From Luteolibacter rhizosphaerae (GTDB taxonomy: Bacteria > Verrucomicrobiota > Verrucomicrobiia > Verrucomicrobiales > Akkermansiaceae): a DNA stretch of 64,000 nucleotides. Position 1 is the first letter of the stretch. Each line of letters begins with the position of its first letter. Below, piece by piece: positions 37,336 to 46,417 of the stretch. Where the stretch lies: assembly GCF_025950095.1 (NCBI RefSeq), contig NZ_JAPDDR010000005.1, forward strand, positions 372,001-436,000. Direction: 5' to 3'. Position numbers and translations under genes: made by a program. Below the pieces are notes generated by a model. It was not told the DNA's origin, searched no databases, and saw nothing but the letters and a program-made list of their open reading frames with translations.

Positions 37336-37380
37336 AAGAGTCCGCTAGGTCCCCTGCCCCGCCGCCGGTATGATGCGGGG

Positions 37381-37866
37381 ATGGCAGAGATGATCGAGAC
37401 GAGACTGAATGCGCGGCAGAGGAAATTCGCGCTGCTGGTGGCCGAGGGGATGTCGCAGTATGCGGCCTTTGAAAAAGTATACGGCCGGAAGGAGGCGACC
37501 TATGCCTCCGCGCTGACACGGAAGCCGGCGGTGGCGGCGGAGATCGCAAGACTGCAGGCGGAGGCGGCAGCGGCGTGCTCGCTGAAGCACCAAGAGCTGG
37601 TGGGCTTCCTGGTATCCGTGATCATGACGCCGGTGGGGCATCTGGGACCGGACGATCTGCTGGTGCAGGAGTGGACGGAGGTGGAGACGAAGGGCAGCAA
37701 GCGGAGAACGCTGAAGGGGATCAACAAGCTGGGAGCCGCGAAGCTGCTATCCTGCCTGCTGGGCTGGATGAAGCCGGATCACTCCAGCAGCCAGAGCGAG
37801 ATCAAGATCGTGCTGAAGAAGATGTGGGAGGATGAGGATGGTGCCGGACAGGGCAATCGCACTTAG
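37381..37866 (+). CDS. Phage terminase small subunit-like protein
   Basis: 161 aa from ATG 37381. The N-terminal 60 residues carry a helix-turn-helix-like segment typical of terminase small subunits: LNARQRKFALLVAEGMSQYAAFEKVYGRKEA.., giving a DNA-binding domain. The rest is helical with a basic KGSKRRTLKG stretch and an acidic tail. In phages the protein starts DNA packaging, but no large terminase, portal or capsid gene is present here, so it is an orphan, probably a domesticated or left-over gene. An imperfect inverted repeat follows it (37892-38000). Spacing to the decayed PEP-CTERM gene is ~45 bp. Confidence 0.72.
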   Translation: MAEMIETRLNARQRKFALLVAEGMSQYAAFEKVYGRKEATYASALTRKPAVAAEIARLQAEAAAACSLKHQELVGFLVSVIMTPVGHLGPDDLLVQEWTEVETKGSKRRTLKGINKLGAAKLLSCLLGWMKPDHSSSQSEIKIVLKKMWEDEDGAGQGNRT

Positions 37867-37891
37867 ATTCTGATCACCGCGAATGGACGAC

Positions 37892-38000
37892 AATTGACGC
37901 GAATGGGATCCAATCCTCCTGGCGTCCGATCTTTGGTCCGGTCAGCATGGTCGGCAGCTTGCCTGATCCCGTCGGGAATTGGGGACTTTTCGCGTCAATT
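37892..38000. repeat. Inverted repeat flanking an 85-bp spacer
   Basis: Perfect 12-bp arms AATTGACGCGAA (37892-37903) and TTCGCGTCAATT (37989-38000), separated by 85 bp. Weak similarity continues outward (ACCGCGAAT against CGTGGT side). It fills the gap between the terminase-small-like gene and the three-haem gene. Fits a small fold-back element or a dispersed intergenic repeat; no target-site duplication was seen. Confidence 0.5.
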
Positions 38001-38045
38001 CGTGGTCCAAATTTCCAGATGCGATTGCCCCGGGGCGTCGGCAGT

Positions 38046-41000
38046 TCAGTTTGACCGGGTGCCTTGATTGATCCACTCGGTGATGAGGGCGATGTGGGCG
38101 GCGGTAAACTGGTTCGATCCACCGGGGCCAAGATTCCCCCCGCCGTGGGAGTTGCCTCCCTGAGGTTTCAGGAGGATCAAGGAGGAGCCGGGGTTGCCCG
38201 CAATGGCCCGTGTGGCGAATCCCGGTTCAGCGTCTGGAGTTTCGACAGTGAGCTCATTGAAGATGGATGCCGCGCTGCCGCCCAAGTTCATCTGTCCGAA
38301 GTTTGCCGATCCATGACAGCTGGTGCAAGTGCCGGCGGAGAAGATGGGCGCGATGAAAGTCGGGAAGCTGACGAAGACCTTCACCGTAACCTCGTCGAAT
38401 GCCTGAAGGGTTCCGTCTGAAGCCGTGAGGCGCAGAACATAGGTGCCGTGAAGGGAGAAGGAGGCGGATGTGCTGTTAGAACCGGGCGTGGTGAAGTTGA
38501 CGGTGCCGGGCCCGCTGATCTTGCTCCATGTGCGGGTGAGTGCAGGCGGAGCGGGAAGATTGTCATCGGTGACGGTGCCCGTGAGTGTGAGGGAGCCGGG
38601 CAAGGATGTGGGTGTGATCTCGGCATCACTACCAGCGCTTACGGAAGGGGCCTGGTTGCCCGTAGGCTGGGAGTTGACCACGACGGTGAGTTCGTCCGAG
38701 GAAGTGAAAGCGCCATCCGATGCTTCCAAGCGGAGGACGTAGGTGCCGGCGACGGAGAAGGTAGCGGTGGTGTCGATGGAGGCAGCAGCGCCGAAGGTGA
38801 CTTGGCCCGGACCGCTGACACGGGTCCAAAGGGTGGAAAGGGATGCGGGAGGATTCGGCAACCCATCGTCGGAGGCGGAGGCATCGAGATTGGCGAATGC
38901 GGGAAGGGTGACGGCGAGGTCGGGACCGGCGAGGACAAGCGGTGGCTGATTCTGGCTTACGAGGACGCTCTTGGTGGTGCTGTGCTTGAGCGATCCATTC
39001 CTGGCGGTGAGCTGGACGACATACTCACCATTGAGGTCGGGAACGAAGAAGGTCTGGGGATCTGTCCTGACCCAGTAAAAGAACAGGGAGCTGCCGGGAG
39101 GCGCTGAGATGATGCGCCAAGTGAAGTCGGTGGCGAAGGAACTCTCGCGTGCATCGAGGAAGACGGGAGCGCCGATGGTGCCGGTCTGCGGTGCGAGCAT
39201 GCGGGCGACCGGTGTGCCGGGACCGGAATGACCGGTGGTATTGAAATGCAAGGACCAGTCGACGAGGTCGCCTTCGTCATCGCCGCCCATGTCCTGGAGT
39301 GTGAGGATCCAAGTGCCATTGGGGAGCTCGTTATCGAAGGCGCTGAGGGCGCCGCTCGGCTTCCACGAGCCGATGTAGGGAGCTTGGCTGCCGGTGACGG
39401 AGGAAAGGGAGATGCCGACCTCGTCATCGAAGCGGGTGCGACCGAAGTTGTTGCCATCGCCGCCCTCGCGATTGAGGAAACGCACGACGGTGCCCTGCGG
39501 TGAGGTGAGAGTAGCGACGAGATCGCCGACGTAGGGATGGCTGAGTCCGTTGGTCTCGCCCGGTGTATCCCGAGAGGCCGGGCCGGGGCCATCGAAGGAG
39601 ATATCGAGATCGGTGATGAAACCGGTGAGTCCGGTGACATCAATGGTGGTGGTGACGGGGCCGCCCTGACCAGCATCGGGGATCTCGGAGACCGGCCCGG
39701 AGTAGCGGAAACGGTTGGGCGCGGCGATCCAATCGGCGAGCATTTCGCTCTGGGAGGGATCGAAGCTTTTCCAAAACTTCTCGGCGGTGCGCTTGGCCAT
39801 CGGCATCCTGCCGCGTTCATAGACCTCGGACTTCACAAGGGCGCGGAGGACATCGAACTTCTGATAGGTGGAGAAGTCGAGGTGAGGGGCGCGATCGGTC
39901 TGCATGACGTGGCAGGCGCGACAGGACTTCGCGACGACACCATGGTAAAGTTGAACGGCCTCCGCGGGAGCGTAGGGAGGAGCCCAGCCCTCCGGTGTAA
40001 AGGCTTCGTTGAAGGGTTTGGCGAGATTGGGGGTTTGGTACCAGCCGTGGATGAGATCGACGACGGCATCGCTGCCAGGAGGTGCGGGCGGGCTGGTGCG
40101 GGTGGTGATGTGGAGGGAGAAGCGGTTGATGGTGCCGGTATCGGCGCCCGCATGATCGAGGACCGTGAGGGTCCAGTTGCCATTGGGGGCGAGCCCTTCG
40201 AATGCATCCAGGCTGGAGTGAGGAAACCATGATCCGACGAAGGGAGCTTGAGAAGAACCCGCGACCTGGATGGCGTTGCCCGACGGGGATTCGTCGTCGA
40301 GACGGGTGTTGCAGAGGTTGTTACCGCTGCTTCCTGTCCGGCGCATGAGCGTGACCTGCTCTCCCGAAGGAGCGGTGAGGATGATCTCCAGGTCCCCGAT
40401 GAAGCTGTGGGTCAAGCCTGCGTTCGGGTCGTTGAGGATGGAGGTAGGCGGGCCGTTGGAGTCGAAGGAGAAATCGAGATCGGCGATGGTGCCGGAGAGA
40501 TTGCCGACGGGGATGGTTACCTGGGCGACACCGGGGGCGTTTCCGCTGAAGTCCGGGATCGGGACCGGGGGGCCAGTGTAAGCGATGGAGGACAGGGTGG
40601 TATCGTTCTGCGGGAGAGGGGTGATGTGGAGGGAGAACTGGTTGACACTGCCGGAGTCCAATTCGAAGTCATCGCTGACATGTAGGATCCAAGTGCCGTT
40701 GGGATCCTGCCCGTTGAATGCGGCGAGCGGCTGGTCCGGCCTCCAGCTTGCCGAGAAAGGTGCTTGAGCTGGGACTACGGTTGCAATCGGGGTTGGTGCG
40801 TCATCGTCGAAGCGGGTATTGAAGAAGTTCTGGGCACTGATGCCGAGGCCACCCTCGGCGGGTCCGCCCACCGTGCTCGCCAAGATGACGGTCGTTCCCT
40901 GCGGGGAAGTGAGCCGGAAGGTAAGATCGCCCACGTAGGAGTGATTCAAGCCGTTGCTAGAGTCATCCGGATCGAGTGAACCCGGGCCTGCACCATCGAA

Positions 41001-42458
41001 GGAGAAGTCGAGATCGGCTATGGGGCCTGAATGGCCTGAGACGACGATGGGGATACTCACACCGGCGGAGCTGTTATCGGGGATGGCGATGCTCGGGCCG
41101 GTGTAGCGGGTGCGGACCTCGGCGGGAATGGAGGCGAGGACGCCGAAGTTGAGGTGGCGGAAGGCTTCGGTTTGGTCGAAGCGGCCGAAGCCGGGGAGTG
41201 AGGGGTAGGTGAAGGAGTCGACATCGAAGGGGATGAAGCGCGCGCCGGTCCTGCCGAGGTCCGGGTAGGTGTTGTTCACGAGCTCGCGGGGATCGCCGCC
41301 GTGACAAGTCATGCACATGCCGGGCTGGAACTTGGCGCCGCGGCCATCGAGGTCGATCTTGGTGAGTCGGGCGCCGGGACCGGCGGAGGGATCGGCGCGC
41401 TTCGAGGGATCGGGGTGATGACCGTTGAAGGTGAAGAATTTTATGTAAGGCCTGCCGCCCTGAATGGGATGCGGGGAATACTCCATGGCGACGGTGGCAA
41501 TGTCCGTTCCGGCGCCTTGGGCCGCTTCGTTCGCGGTGGTGTAGTTGACCACGTAGTAGGAGATGCGGTTCGAATCGTGGCGCATGAACATGCGGCGGCC
41601 GAAGCCGAGGTCTGCCTCGTTGAAGTAGGCGGCCGCGGCCTGGGTGCCGCCGGATTGGCCGAAGCCATTGGCGGTGATCCAAGCGGACAAGGTGGTCTTC
41701 TGCGCGAAGGGATCGATGGCGTCGTAGTAGGCAAGTGAGTTCGCCTCCGAGCCTTGGAAGTCGACGAGGTTGGACTGGTCGATGAAGAGGTTGGCATCGA
41801 GCGGGAGGGCGATCGTCACATGAATCGAGGCGCCCGATGGAATCGGGACGTGGGGGGAGAGGTCGGGGGAGAGCACCGCATTGGCGGGATTGTGGACCTG
41901 GCGGATGGCTTCCACCGAGGCGATGCCGAAGCCACCGAGCGCCAAGCTATCCTTGGCCGCTTGAAGGCTGAGTCCGAGGATGCGGGGCGGGAGGGTCGGT
42001 TCGTTCGGGTACTGGGGATTGGTGGAGAACTTGAGGATCTCATCCTTGTTCGAGAAGCCGTCCTGATCGTGGTCCTGAGCGGCGTCGTGGGGATTGAGAG
42101 GACTGAGGAAGCCTTGGGTGAGCTCGATGACGTCGTTGAGACCGTCGCCGTCGAGGTCGAGGGGGGCATTGCGGGGAATCTGCTTGAGCCGGTAGAAGCC
42201 GCGCTGTGGTTTTGTCTGGAGAATTCCGGCATCGACGAAGAGTTCCTCAAGGCCGGTGCCCAAGGTGAGTCCCACGGGACGATCGAAAGCGGCGAGGGAA
42301 TCTCCGAATTCGGCGATGTAGTAACTATCGGGATCCGAGAGAAAAGAGAGCCGGATATCGTCTCCGATTTTCTCGATCTTTACACCCGGGAGCTCGGCAG
42401 CGCGGATCGAGGTTGCGAGCAAGAGCCCGGCTCCAATGCAAATGGCTTTGGTCTTCAT
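38046..42458 (-). CDS. Giant secreted tri-haem cytochrome with three P-domains
   Basis: 1470 aa from ATG 42458, which gives a signal peptide (MKTKAICIGAGLLLATSIRA). Modules in order: calcium-type DLDGDGLNDVIE and DHDQDGFSNKDE (~101-140); PASTA-like segment (~158-220); first haem motif CMTCH (382-386); P-domain 1 (~453-613, RFDDDAPTP and NGTWILHVSDD); P-domain 2 (~627-785); haem motif CRACH (846-850) within a cytochrome c-like stretch; P-domain 3 (~920-1075); PKD/Ig-like region (~1085-1362); haem motif CTSCH (1378-1382). P-domains normally follow subtilisin-like proteases, which are absent. Likely a periplasmic or surface electron-transfer or adhesive protein. Its length and mix of parts are unusual. 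Confidence 0.85.
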   Translation of the reverse strand: MKTKAICIGAGLLLATSIRAAELPGVKIEKIGDDIRLSFLSDPDSYYIAEFGDSLAAFDRPVGLTLGTGLEELFVDAGILQTKPQRGFYRLKQIPRNAPLDLDGDGLNDVIELTQGFLSPLNPHDAAQDHDQDGFSNKDEILKFSTNPQYPNEPTLPPRILGLSLQAAKDSLALGGFGIASVEAIRQVHNPANAVLSPDLSPHVPIPSGASIHVTIALPLDANLFIDQSNLVDFQGSEANSLAYYDAIDPFAQKTTLSAWITANGFGQSGGTQAAAAYFNEADLGFGRRMFMRHDSNRISYYVVNYTTANEAAQGAGTDIATVAMEYSPHPIQGGRPYIKFFTFNGHHPDPSKRADPSAGPGARLTKIDLDGRGAKFQPGMCMTCHGGDPRELVNNTYPDLGRTGARFIPFDVDSFTYPSLPGFGRFDQTEAFRHLNFGVLASIPAEVRTRYTGPSIAIPDNSSAGVSIPIVVSGHSGPIADLDFSFDGAGPGSLDPDDSSNGLNHSYVGDLTFRLTSPQGTTVILASTVGGPAEGGLGISAQNFFNTRFDDDAPTPIATVVPAQAPFSASWRPDQPLAAFNGQDPNGTWILHVSDDFELDSGSVNQFSLHITPLPQNDTTLSSIAYTGPPVPIPDFSGNAPGVAQVTIPVGNLSGTIADLDFSFDSNGPPTSILNDPNAGLTHSFIGDLEIILTAPSGEQVTLMRRTGSSGNNLCNTRLDDESPSGNAIQVAGSSQAPFVGSWFPHSSLDAFEGLAPNGNWTLTVLDHAGADTGTINRFSLHITTRTSPPAPPGSDAVVDLIHGWYQTPNLAKPFNEAFTPEGWAPPYAPAEAVQLYHGVVAKSCRACHVMQTDRAPHLDFSTYQKFDVLRALVKSEVYERGRMPMAKRTAEKFWKSFDPSQSEMLADWIAAPNRFRYSGPVSEIPDAGQGGPVTTTIDVTGLTGFITDLDISFDGPGPASRDTPGETNGLSHPYVGDLVATLTSPQGTVVRFLNREGGDGNNFGRTRFDDEVGISLSSVTGSQAPYIGSWKPSGALSAFDNELPNGTWILTLQDMGGDDEGDLVDWSLHFNTTGHSGPGTPVARMLAPQTGTIGAPVFLDARESSFATDFTWRIISAPPGSSLFFYWVRTDPQTFFVPDLNGEYVVQLTARNGSLKHSTTKSVLVSQNQPPLVLAGPDLAVTLPAFANLDASASDDGLPNPPASLSTLWTRVSGPGQVTFGAAASIDTTATFSVAGTYVLRLEASDGAFTSSDELTVVVNSQPTGNQAPSVSAGSDAEITPTSLPGSLTLTGTVTDDNLPAPPALTRTWSKISGPGTVNFTTPGSNSTSASFSLHGTYVLRLTASDGTLQAFDEVTVKVFVSFPTFIAPIFSAGTCTSCHGSANFGQMNLGGSAASIFNELTVETPDAEPGFATRAIAGNPGSSLILLKPQGGNSHGGGNLGPGGSNQFTAAHIALITEWINQGTRSN

Positions 42459-42737
42459 GGCGACACGAGGGAGGCCCCGGGAGAGCAAGCCACGACCAAG
42501 GACGGATGCTCAAAGCCGAGAGGACGACCTTGTTCCGCTAAGATCCAAACGGGCTATTCCGGGGAGGGATGGAACCCTGCGCTTTGCCCAGTCGCAGGGA
42601 GGATGGGAGGATACGATGGATCTCGAACAGATTACCGCCGCCATGTCAATGAAACACCAACATGAAGATCAATTCATTTATCTAATATCAATCAATGATA
42701 CAGATATTTCAATCTAACTAAGACGGGCACCGGTGGT

Positions 42738-44303
42738 TTAGCGGGCGACGGAGGAATGTCCGTGGTAGAGGTGGAAGGCGCCGTAAGTCCAGTTCGGGCC
42801 TTTCATGCCGGGGAAATTGGCACGATCGAAGGTGAGGAGGATGTAGGGTGCCGGATAGCCTGCGGGGAGCGGAACGAGATTCGGCCAGACGCGGCCATTG
42901 CCTTCCGCGCTCCATGGCGGGAGATCGAGGGAGAGTTTTCCAAGAGGCTCGAGATCGGGGAAAGAGCAGACGTGGAAGCTGCGATCCGCGTTGCCGAAGA
43001 GGGCGTAGTTCACTCCCCCCACCTTCTGAATGGTGGTGCCGGTGCTATCCGATGCGACGGGGCCGGCGATGCGGGAGAAGCCGGCATCCCAAGTGGCGGA
43101 CTCGAAGACGGCGGCCTTGTAGCCGCCGACATTCTGGCAGAGGAGCATGCGCCATTTGCCGGAGGCCTTGTCGAAGATGCCGTGGGGATCCTCGTAATCG
43201 CCGACGAGGCCCATGGGGGCGGAGTTCATGATGGAGAAGCCGCAGCGGGGATCCTTCGTGGAGCGGACGGCGAGGATCTCTTTCTTCTCTTGTTTGGCGG
43301 GGTCGCCATAGGCGGAGAAGGCGGTGGTCCAACCGCGCCACTCGCCGCTGGGACGATGAAGGAAGAGATGGGAGGCGAGTTCGTTGCGAAGGAGGCCATC
43401 GCCACGGTCGAAGGCAATGAGGCCTTCGAAGCGGAGATCGAAGATCGAGGGATCGAGGCTGAAGACGCCTTGGGCGGGATGAGGGAGGCCTCCGCCGCGG
43501 GTGGTGGCGGTGAACCAGAGCCGGCCGTTCTCTAACAGAGGAGTGCCTTCTTCATCGGTGATGGCACGGATGTCGGCCTGGCCGATGCCGGGGGTGATGC
43601 TGGCGGAGGCGCGGGTGATGCTGGCGTGGAAGCCGCTGCGGGTGGAGGTGCGGACCCATGCAGACATGGCGCGATGGACCTCCTTGCGGCGGAGATCGAG
43701 GTGCTGGACGACATCGGTGCGGCCGATGAGTTCGACTTGGTCGTGGTGGCGGAGGAAGACATTGAAGCCGACGGCGCTCATCTGGACGATGAGGGAGATC
43801 GGCTGCTCGAAGGGACGGGGGCGGAAATCGGGGGCTTCTTCCTTGAGGATGGTTTGGTCGCCTTTGGTGAAGGACCAGCGGATGCCTTGGACACTCTTGT
43901 TCGCGCAGAGGAGATCGATGCGGATGGCCTCCCCTGCCCCGTGGATGAATTCGAGGCCCACGTCGCCGTTATCGGCGGAGGTGAGTTCGAGCTCGTAGGT
44001 GGCGAAGGGATTGAAGCCGGAGAACCAGACGGAGGTTTCGGAGGCGGCACCGGCGGTGACGACGAGCTTCCCGGAGACGAGCTTGATCTCGGCACTGCCG
44101 GAGTGGCGCTTGAGCGGGTGCATCAGCTCAAGGTCGACGATCGAGGAGGGATCGAGCGTGGCGAGAGGGATCGCCTGATCGCGATCGAAGACCATGCGCC
44201 TGCTGGCCTGACGGGTGAAGCGGATGTCCGCGGGTGTCTCCGCGATGGCGGGAAGACAGAGGGAGAGCGCAGCGAGGATGGAGATGCGGGCACGTATCAG
44301 CAC
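42738..44303 (-). CDS. Secreted GH43/GH32-like beta-propeller protein
   Basis: 521 aa with a GTG start at 44303; the following residues form a signal peptide (LIRARISILAALSLCLPAIA-ETP). The first ~230 residues look like a beta-sandwich concanavalin-type domain; the second half (from ~250, IRAITDEEGTPLLENGRLWF) has repeated blade-like phrases such as YEDPHGIFDKASGKWRMLLC and VNYALFGNADRSFHVCSF, typical of five-bladed propellers of GH43/GH32/GH117-like enzymes. The catalytic Asp/Glu trio is not confidently assigned, so it may be a carbohydrate-active enzyme or a binding relative. Minus-strand neighbour of the topoisomerase gene; the 44304-44470 spacer holds a three-hairpin repeat. Confidence 0.62.
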   Translation of the reverse strand: MLIRARISILAALSLCLPAIAETPADIRFTRQASRRMVFDRDQAIPLATLDPSSIVDLELMHPLKRHSGSAEIKLVSGKLVVTAGAASETSVWFSGFNPFATYELELTSADNGDVGLEFIHGAGEAIRIDLLCANKSVQGIRWSFTKGDQTILKEEAPDFRPRPFEQPISLIVQMSAVGFNVFLRHHDQVELIGRTDVVQHLDLRRKEVHRAMSAWVRTSTRSGFHASITRASASITPGIGQADIRAITDEEGTPLLENGRLWFTATTRGGGLPHPAQGVFSLDPSIFDLRFEGLIAFDRGDGLLRNELASHLFLHRPSGEWRGWTTAFSAYGDPAKQEKKEILAVRSTKDPRCGFSIMNSAPMGLVGDYEDPHGIFDKASGKWRMLLCQNVGGYKAAVFESATWDAGFSRIAGPVASDSTGTTIQKVGGVNYALFGNADRSFHVCSFPDLEPLGKLSLDLPPWSAEGNGRVWPNLVPLPAGYPAPYILLTFDRANFPGMKGPNWTYGAFHLYHGHSSVAR

Positions 44304-44359
44304 ACCGGCATTGAGGCTGGTGGGGACACGGGTGTCGAGCGACGGGGTGAGGGCTCCGT

Positions 44360-44446
44360 GTCGCCCCTACCGGGGCTTCGGACATTCACCCGACGTTTCC
44401 GGTAACTCACGCCACCGGCTAATATCTTTCGCCCCTGCCGGGGCTG
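44360..44446. repeat. Three-hairpin dispersed element, copy C
   Basis: Hairpins GCCCC/GGGGC (44363-44376), CCGGT/ACCGG (44399-44418) and GCCCC/GGGGC (44431-44444), spaced 22 and 12 nt apart. Same layout as the elements at 49999 and 59394: a short stem, ~17-22 nt containing a GAAT/ATTC-like bit, a GC-rich stem, ~10 nt, and a GTCCC/GGGAC- or GCCCC/GGGGC-type stem. The stem sequences differ while pairing is kept. Confidence 0.5.
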
Positions 44447-44470
44447 AAGAACCCTCGCGGAGGAATAGGA

Positions 44471-46315
44471 TCAGGCGACCTGACGGTCGACGTCGACACG
44501 GAGATTGCCGATGATGAAGTCCTGGCGGTCGGGGGTGTTCTTGCCCATGTAGAAGGCGAGGAGCTCCTTGACGCCCTTGCCTTCCTCGAACTCGACGGGA
44601 TCGAGGCGCATGTCGGGGCCGATCATGAACTTGAACTCGTCGGGCGAGATTTCGCCGAGGCCCTTGAAGCGGGTAATCTCGGAGGTCTTGCCGAGCTTGG
44701 TCAGGGCCTTCTCCTTCGCCTGTTCGTCGTAGCAGTAGATCGTTTCCTTCTTGTTGCGGACGCGGAACAGCGGGGTCTGCAGGATGAAGAGGTGGCCCTC
44801 GCGGATGATCTCCGGGAAAAACTGGAGGAAGAAGGTGAGGAGCAGCAGGCGGATGTGCATGCCGTCCACATCGGCATCGGTGGCGATGATGACCTTGTTG
44901 TAGCGGAGTTCGGCGATGCCGTCCTCAATGCCGAGTGCGGCTTGGAGCAGGGCAAACTCCTCGTTCTCGTAGACGATCTTCTTGGCGAGGCCGAAGGTAT
45001 TGAGCGGCTTGCCGCGGAGCGAGAAGACGGCCTGGGTTTCTACCTCGCGGCTCTTGGTGATGGAGCCGGAAGCGGAGTCGCCCTCGGTGATGAAGAGGGT
45101 GCTATCGAGGCGCTGCTTGTGCTTGGAATCGAGGTGGGCGCGGCAGTCGCGAAGCTTCTTGTTGTGCACCTTCGCCTGGCGGGCGCGCTCGCGGGCGATC
45201 TTCTGGATGCCCTTCAGGTCCTTGCGCTCGCGCTCGGCGGCCTGGATTCGCTTCTGGATGGCTTCCGCGACCTTCGGGTGCTTGTGGAGATAGTTGTCGA
45301 GGTGCTGCTTGAGGAAGTTGCCGACGAAGGTGCGGATCGATTCGCCATTCGGAGAGATAGTGGCGGAGCCGAGCTTGGTCTTGGTCTGGGATTCGAAGAC
45401 GGGCTCCTCGATGCGGACGACGATGGCGGCCTCGATGCCGGCGCGGATATCGGCGGGATCGTACTGCTTCTTGTAGAAGCCGCGGATGGCATTCACGAGG
45501 CCCTCGCGGAAGGCTTGGAGGTGAGTGCCGCCCTGGGTGGTGTTCTGGCCGTTGACGAAGGTGTAGTACTCCTCCCCGCTTTCCGCGGTGTGGGTGAAGG
45601 CGACCTCGATGTCCTTACCCGTGAGGTGGATGGGATCGTAGAGGGCTTCGCTCTCCATCTCCTCGCGGAGCAGGTCGAGCAGGCCGTCCTTCGATTTGAA
45701 CTTCTTGCCGTTGAAGACGATGGTGAGGCCCGGATTCAGGTAGCTGTAGTAGCGGCACATCTTCTCGACCACCGCCTCCTTGAACTTGGTCTTGGCCGGG
45801 AAGATGGTGCGGTCGACATCGAAAGCGAGGCGGGTGCCGGAGGGGGCCTCTTCCTTGCGGGAGGCCTCCATGTTCTCGGTGACGATACCTTTCGAGAACT
45901 CGATGGCCTTGGTCTGGCCATCGCGCCATGCCTGGATCTCGAAGAAGCCGGAGAGCGCGTTGACGGCCTTGATGCCGACGCCGTTCAGGCCGACGGACTT
46001 CTTGAAGGCCTCGCTGTCGTACTTGGCACCGGTGTTGATCTGGGCGGCGCAGTCGTAGAGCTTGCCGAGGGGGATGCCGCGGCCGAAGTCGCGTACCTCG
46101 ACGCGGCCTTCCTCGTCGATCTCGACGCGGATCTCCTTGCCGTGCCCCATGATGTGCTCGTCGATGGAGTTATCCATGACCTCCTTGAGGAGGATGTAGA
46201 TGCCGTCGTCCGGAGAGGAACCGTCACCGAGCTTGCCGATATACATCCCAGGCCGGAGCCGGATGTGTTCGCGCCAATCGAGGGACTTGATGTCAGCTTC
46301 GGTGTATTCGGCCAT
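44471..46315 (-). CDS. parE: DNA topoisomerase IV / gyrase subunit B (ParE/GyrB family)
   Basis: 614 aa from ATG 46315 ([20 protein letters not shown]); a longer reading to 46387 adds unlikely residues. ATPase subunit of a type IIA topoisomerase that passes double strands and relaxes or decatenates DNA. GHKL ATP site: [19 protein letters not shown] and [12 protein letters not shown]. Transducer lysine region follows, then the Toprim metal site EGDSASGS and [10 protein letters not shown] (~405-490). The C-terminal [12 protein letters not shown] region is normal. The length fits ParE rather than GyrB with its insert. No subunit A gene is adjacent. The Ser/Thr kinase gene lies just upstream on the same strand. 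Confidence 0.9.
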   Translation of the reverse strand: MAEYTEADIKSLDWREHIRLRPGMYIGKLGDGSSPDDGIYILLKEVMDNSIDEHIMGHGKEIRVEIDEEGRVEVRDFGRGIPLGKLYDCAAQINTGAKYDSEAFKKSVGLNGVGIKAVNALSGFFEIQAWRDGQTKAIEFSKGIVTENMEASRKEEAPSGTRLAFDVDRTIFPAKTKFKEAVVEKMCRYYSYLNPGLTIVFNGKKFKSKDGLLDLLREEMESEALYDPIHLTGKDIEVAFTHTAESGEEYYTFVNGQNTTQGGTHLQAFREGLVNAIRGFYKKQYDPADIRAGIEAAIVVRIEEPVFESQTKTKLGSATISPNGESIRTFVGNFLKQHLDNYLHKHPKVAEAIQKRIQAAERERKDLKGIQKIARERARQAKVHNKKLRDCRAHLDSKHKQRLDSTLFITEGDSASGSITKSREVETQAVFSLRGKPLNTFGLAKKIVYENEEFALLQAALGIEDGIAELRYNKVIIATDADVDGMHIRLLLLTFFLQFFPEIIREGHLFILQTPLFRVRNKKETIYCYDEQAKEKALTKLGKTSEITRFKGLGEISPDEFKFMIGPDMRLDPVEFEEGKGVKELLAFYMGKNTPDRQDFIIGNLRVDVDRQVA

Positions 46316-46417
46316 GGGGAATGCTTCAGGAAGCCTGAGGAATCCCGGGCCGGGTGGCAAGCGCGGGGTCCCGAAGCCCTGAAACAATTGCGAATCAGAG
46401 AGATCCGCGAGAGGAGA

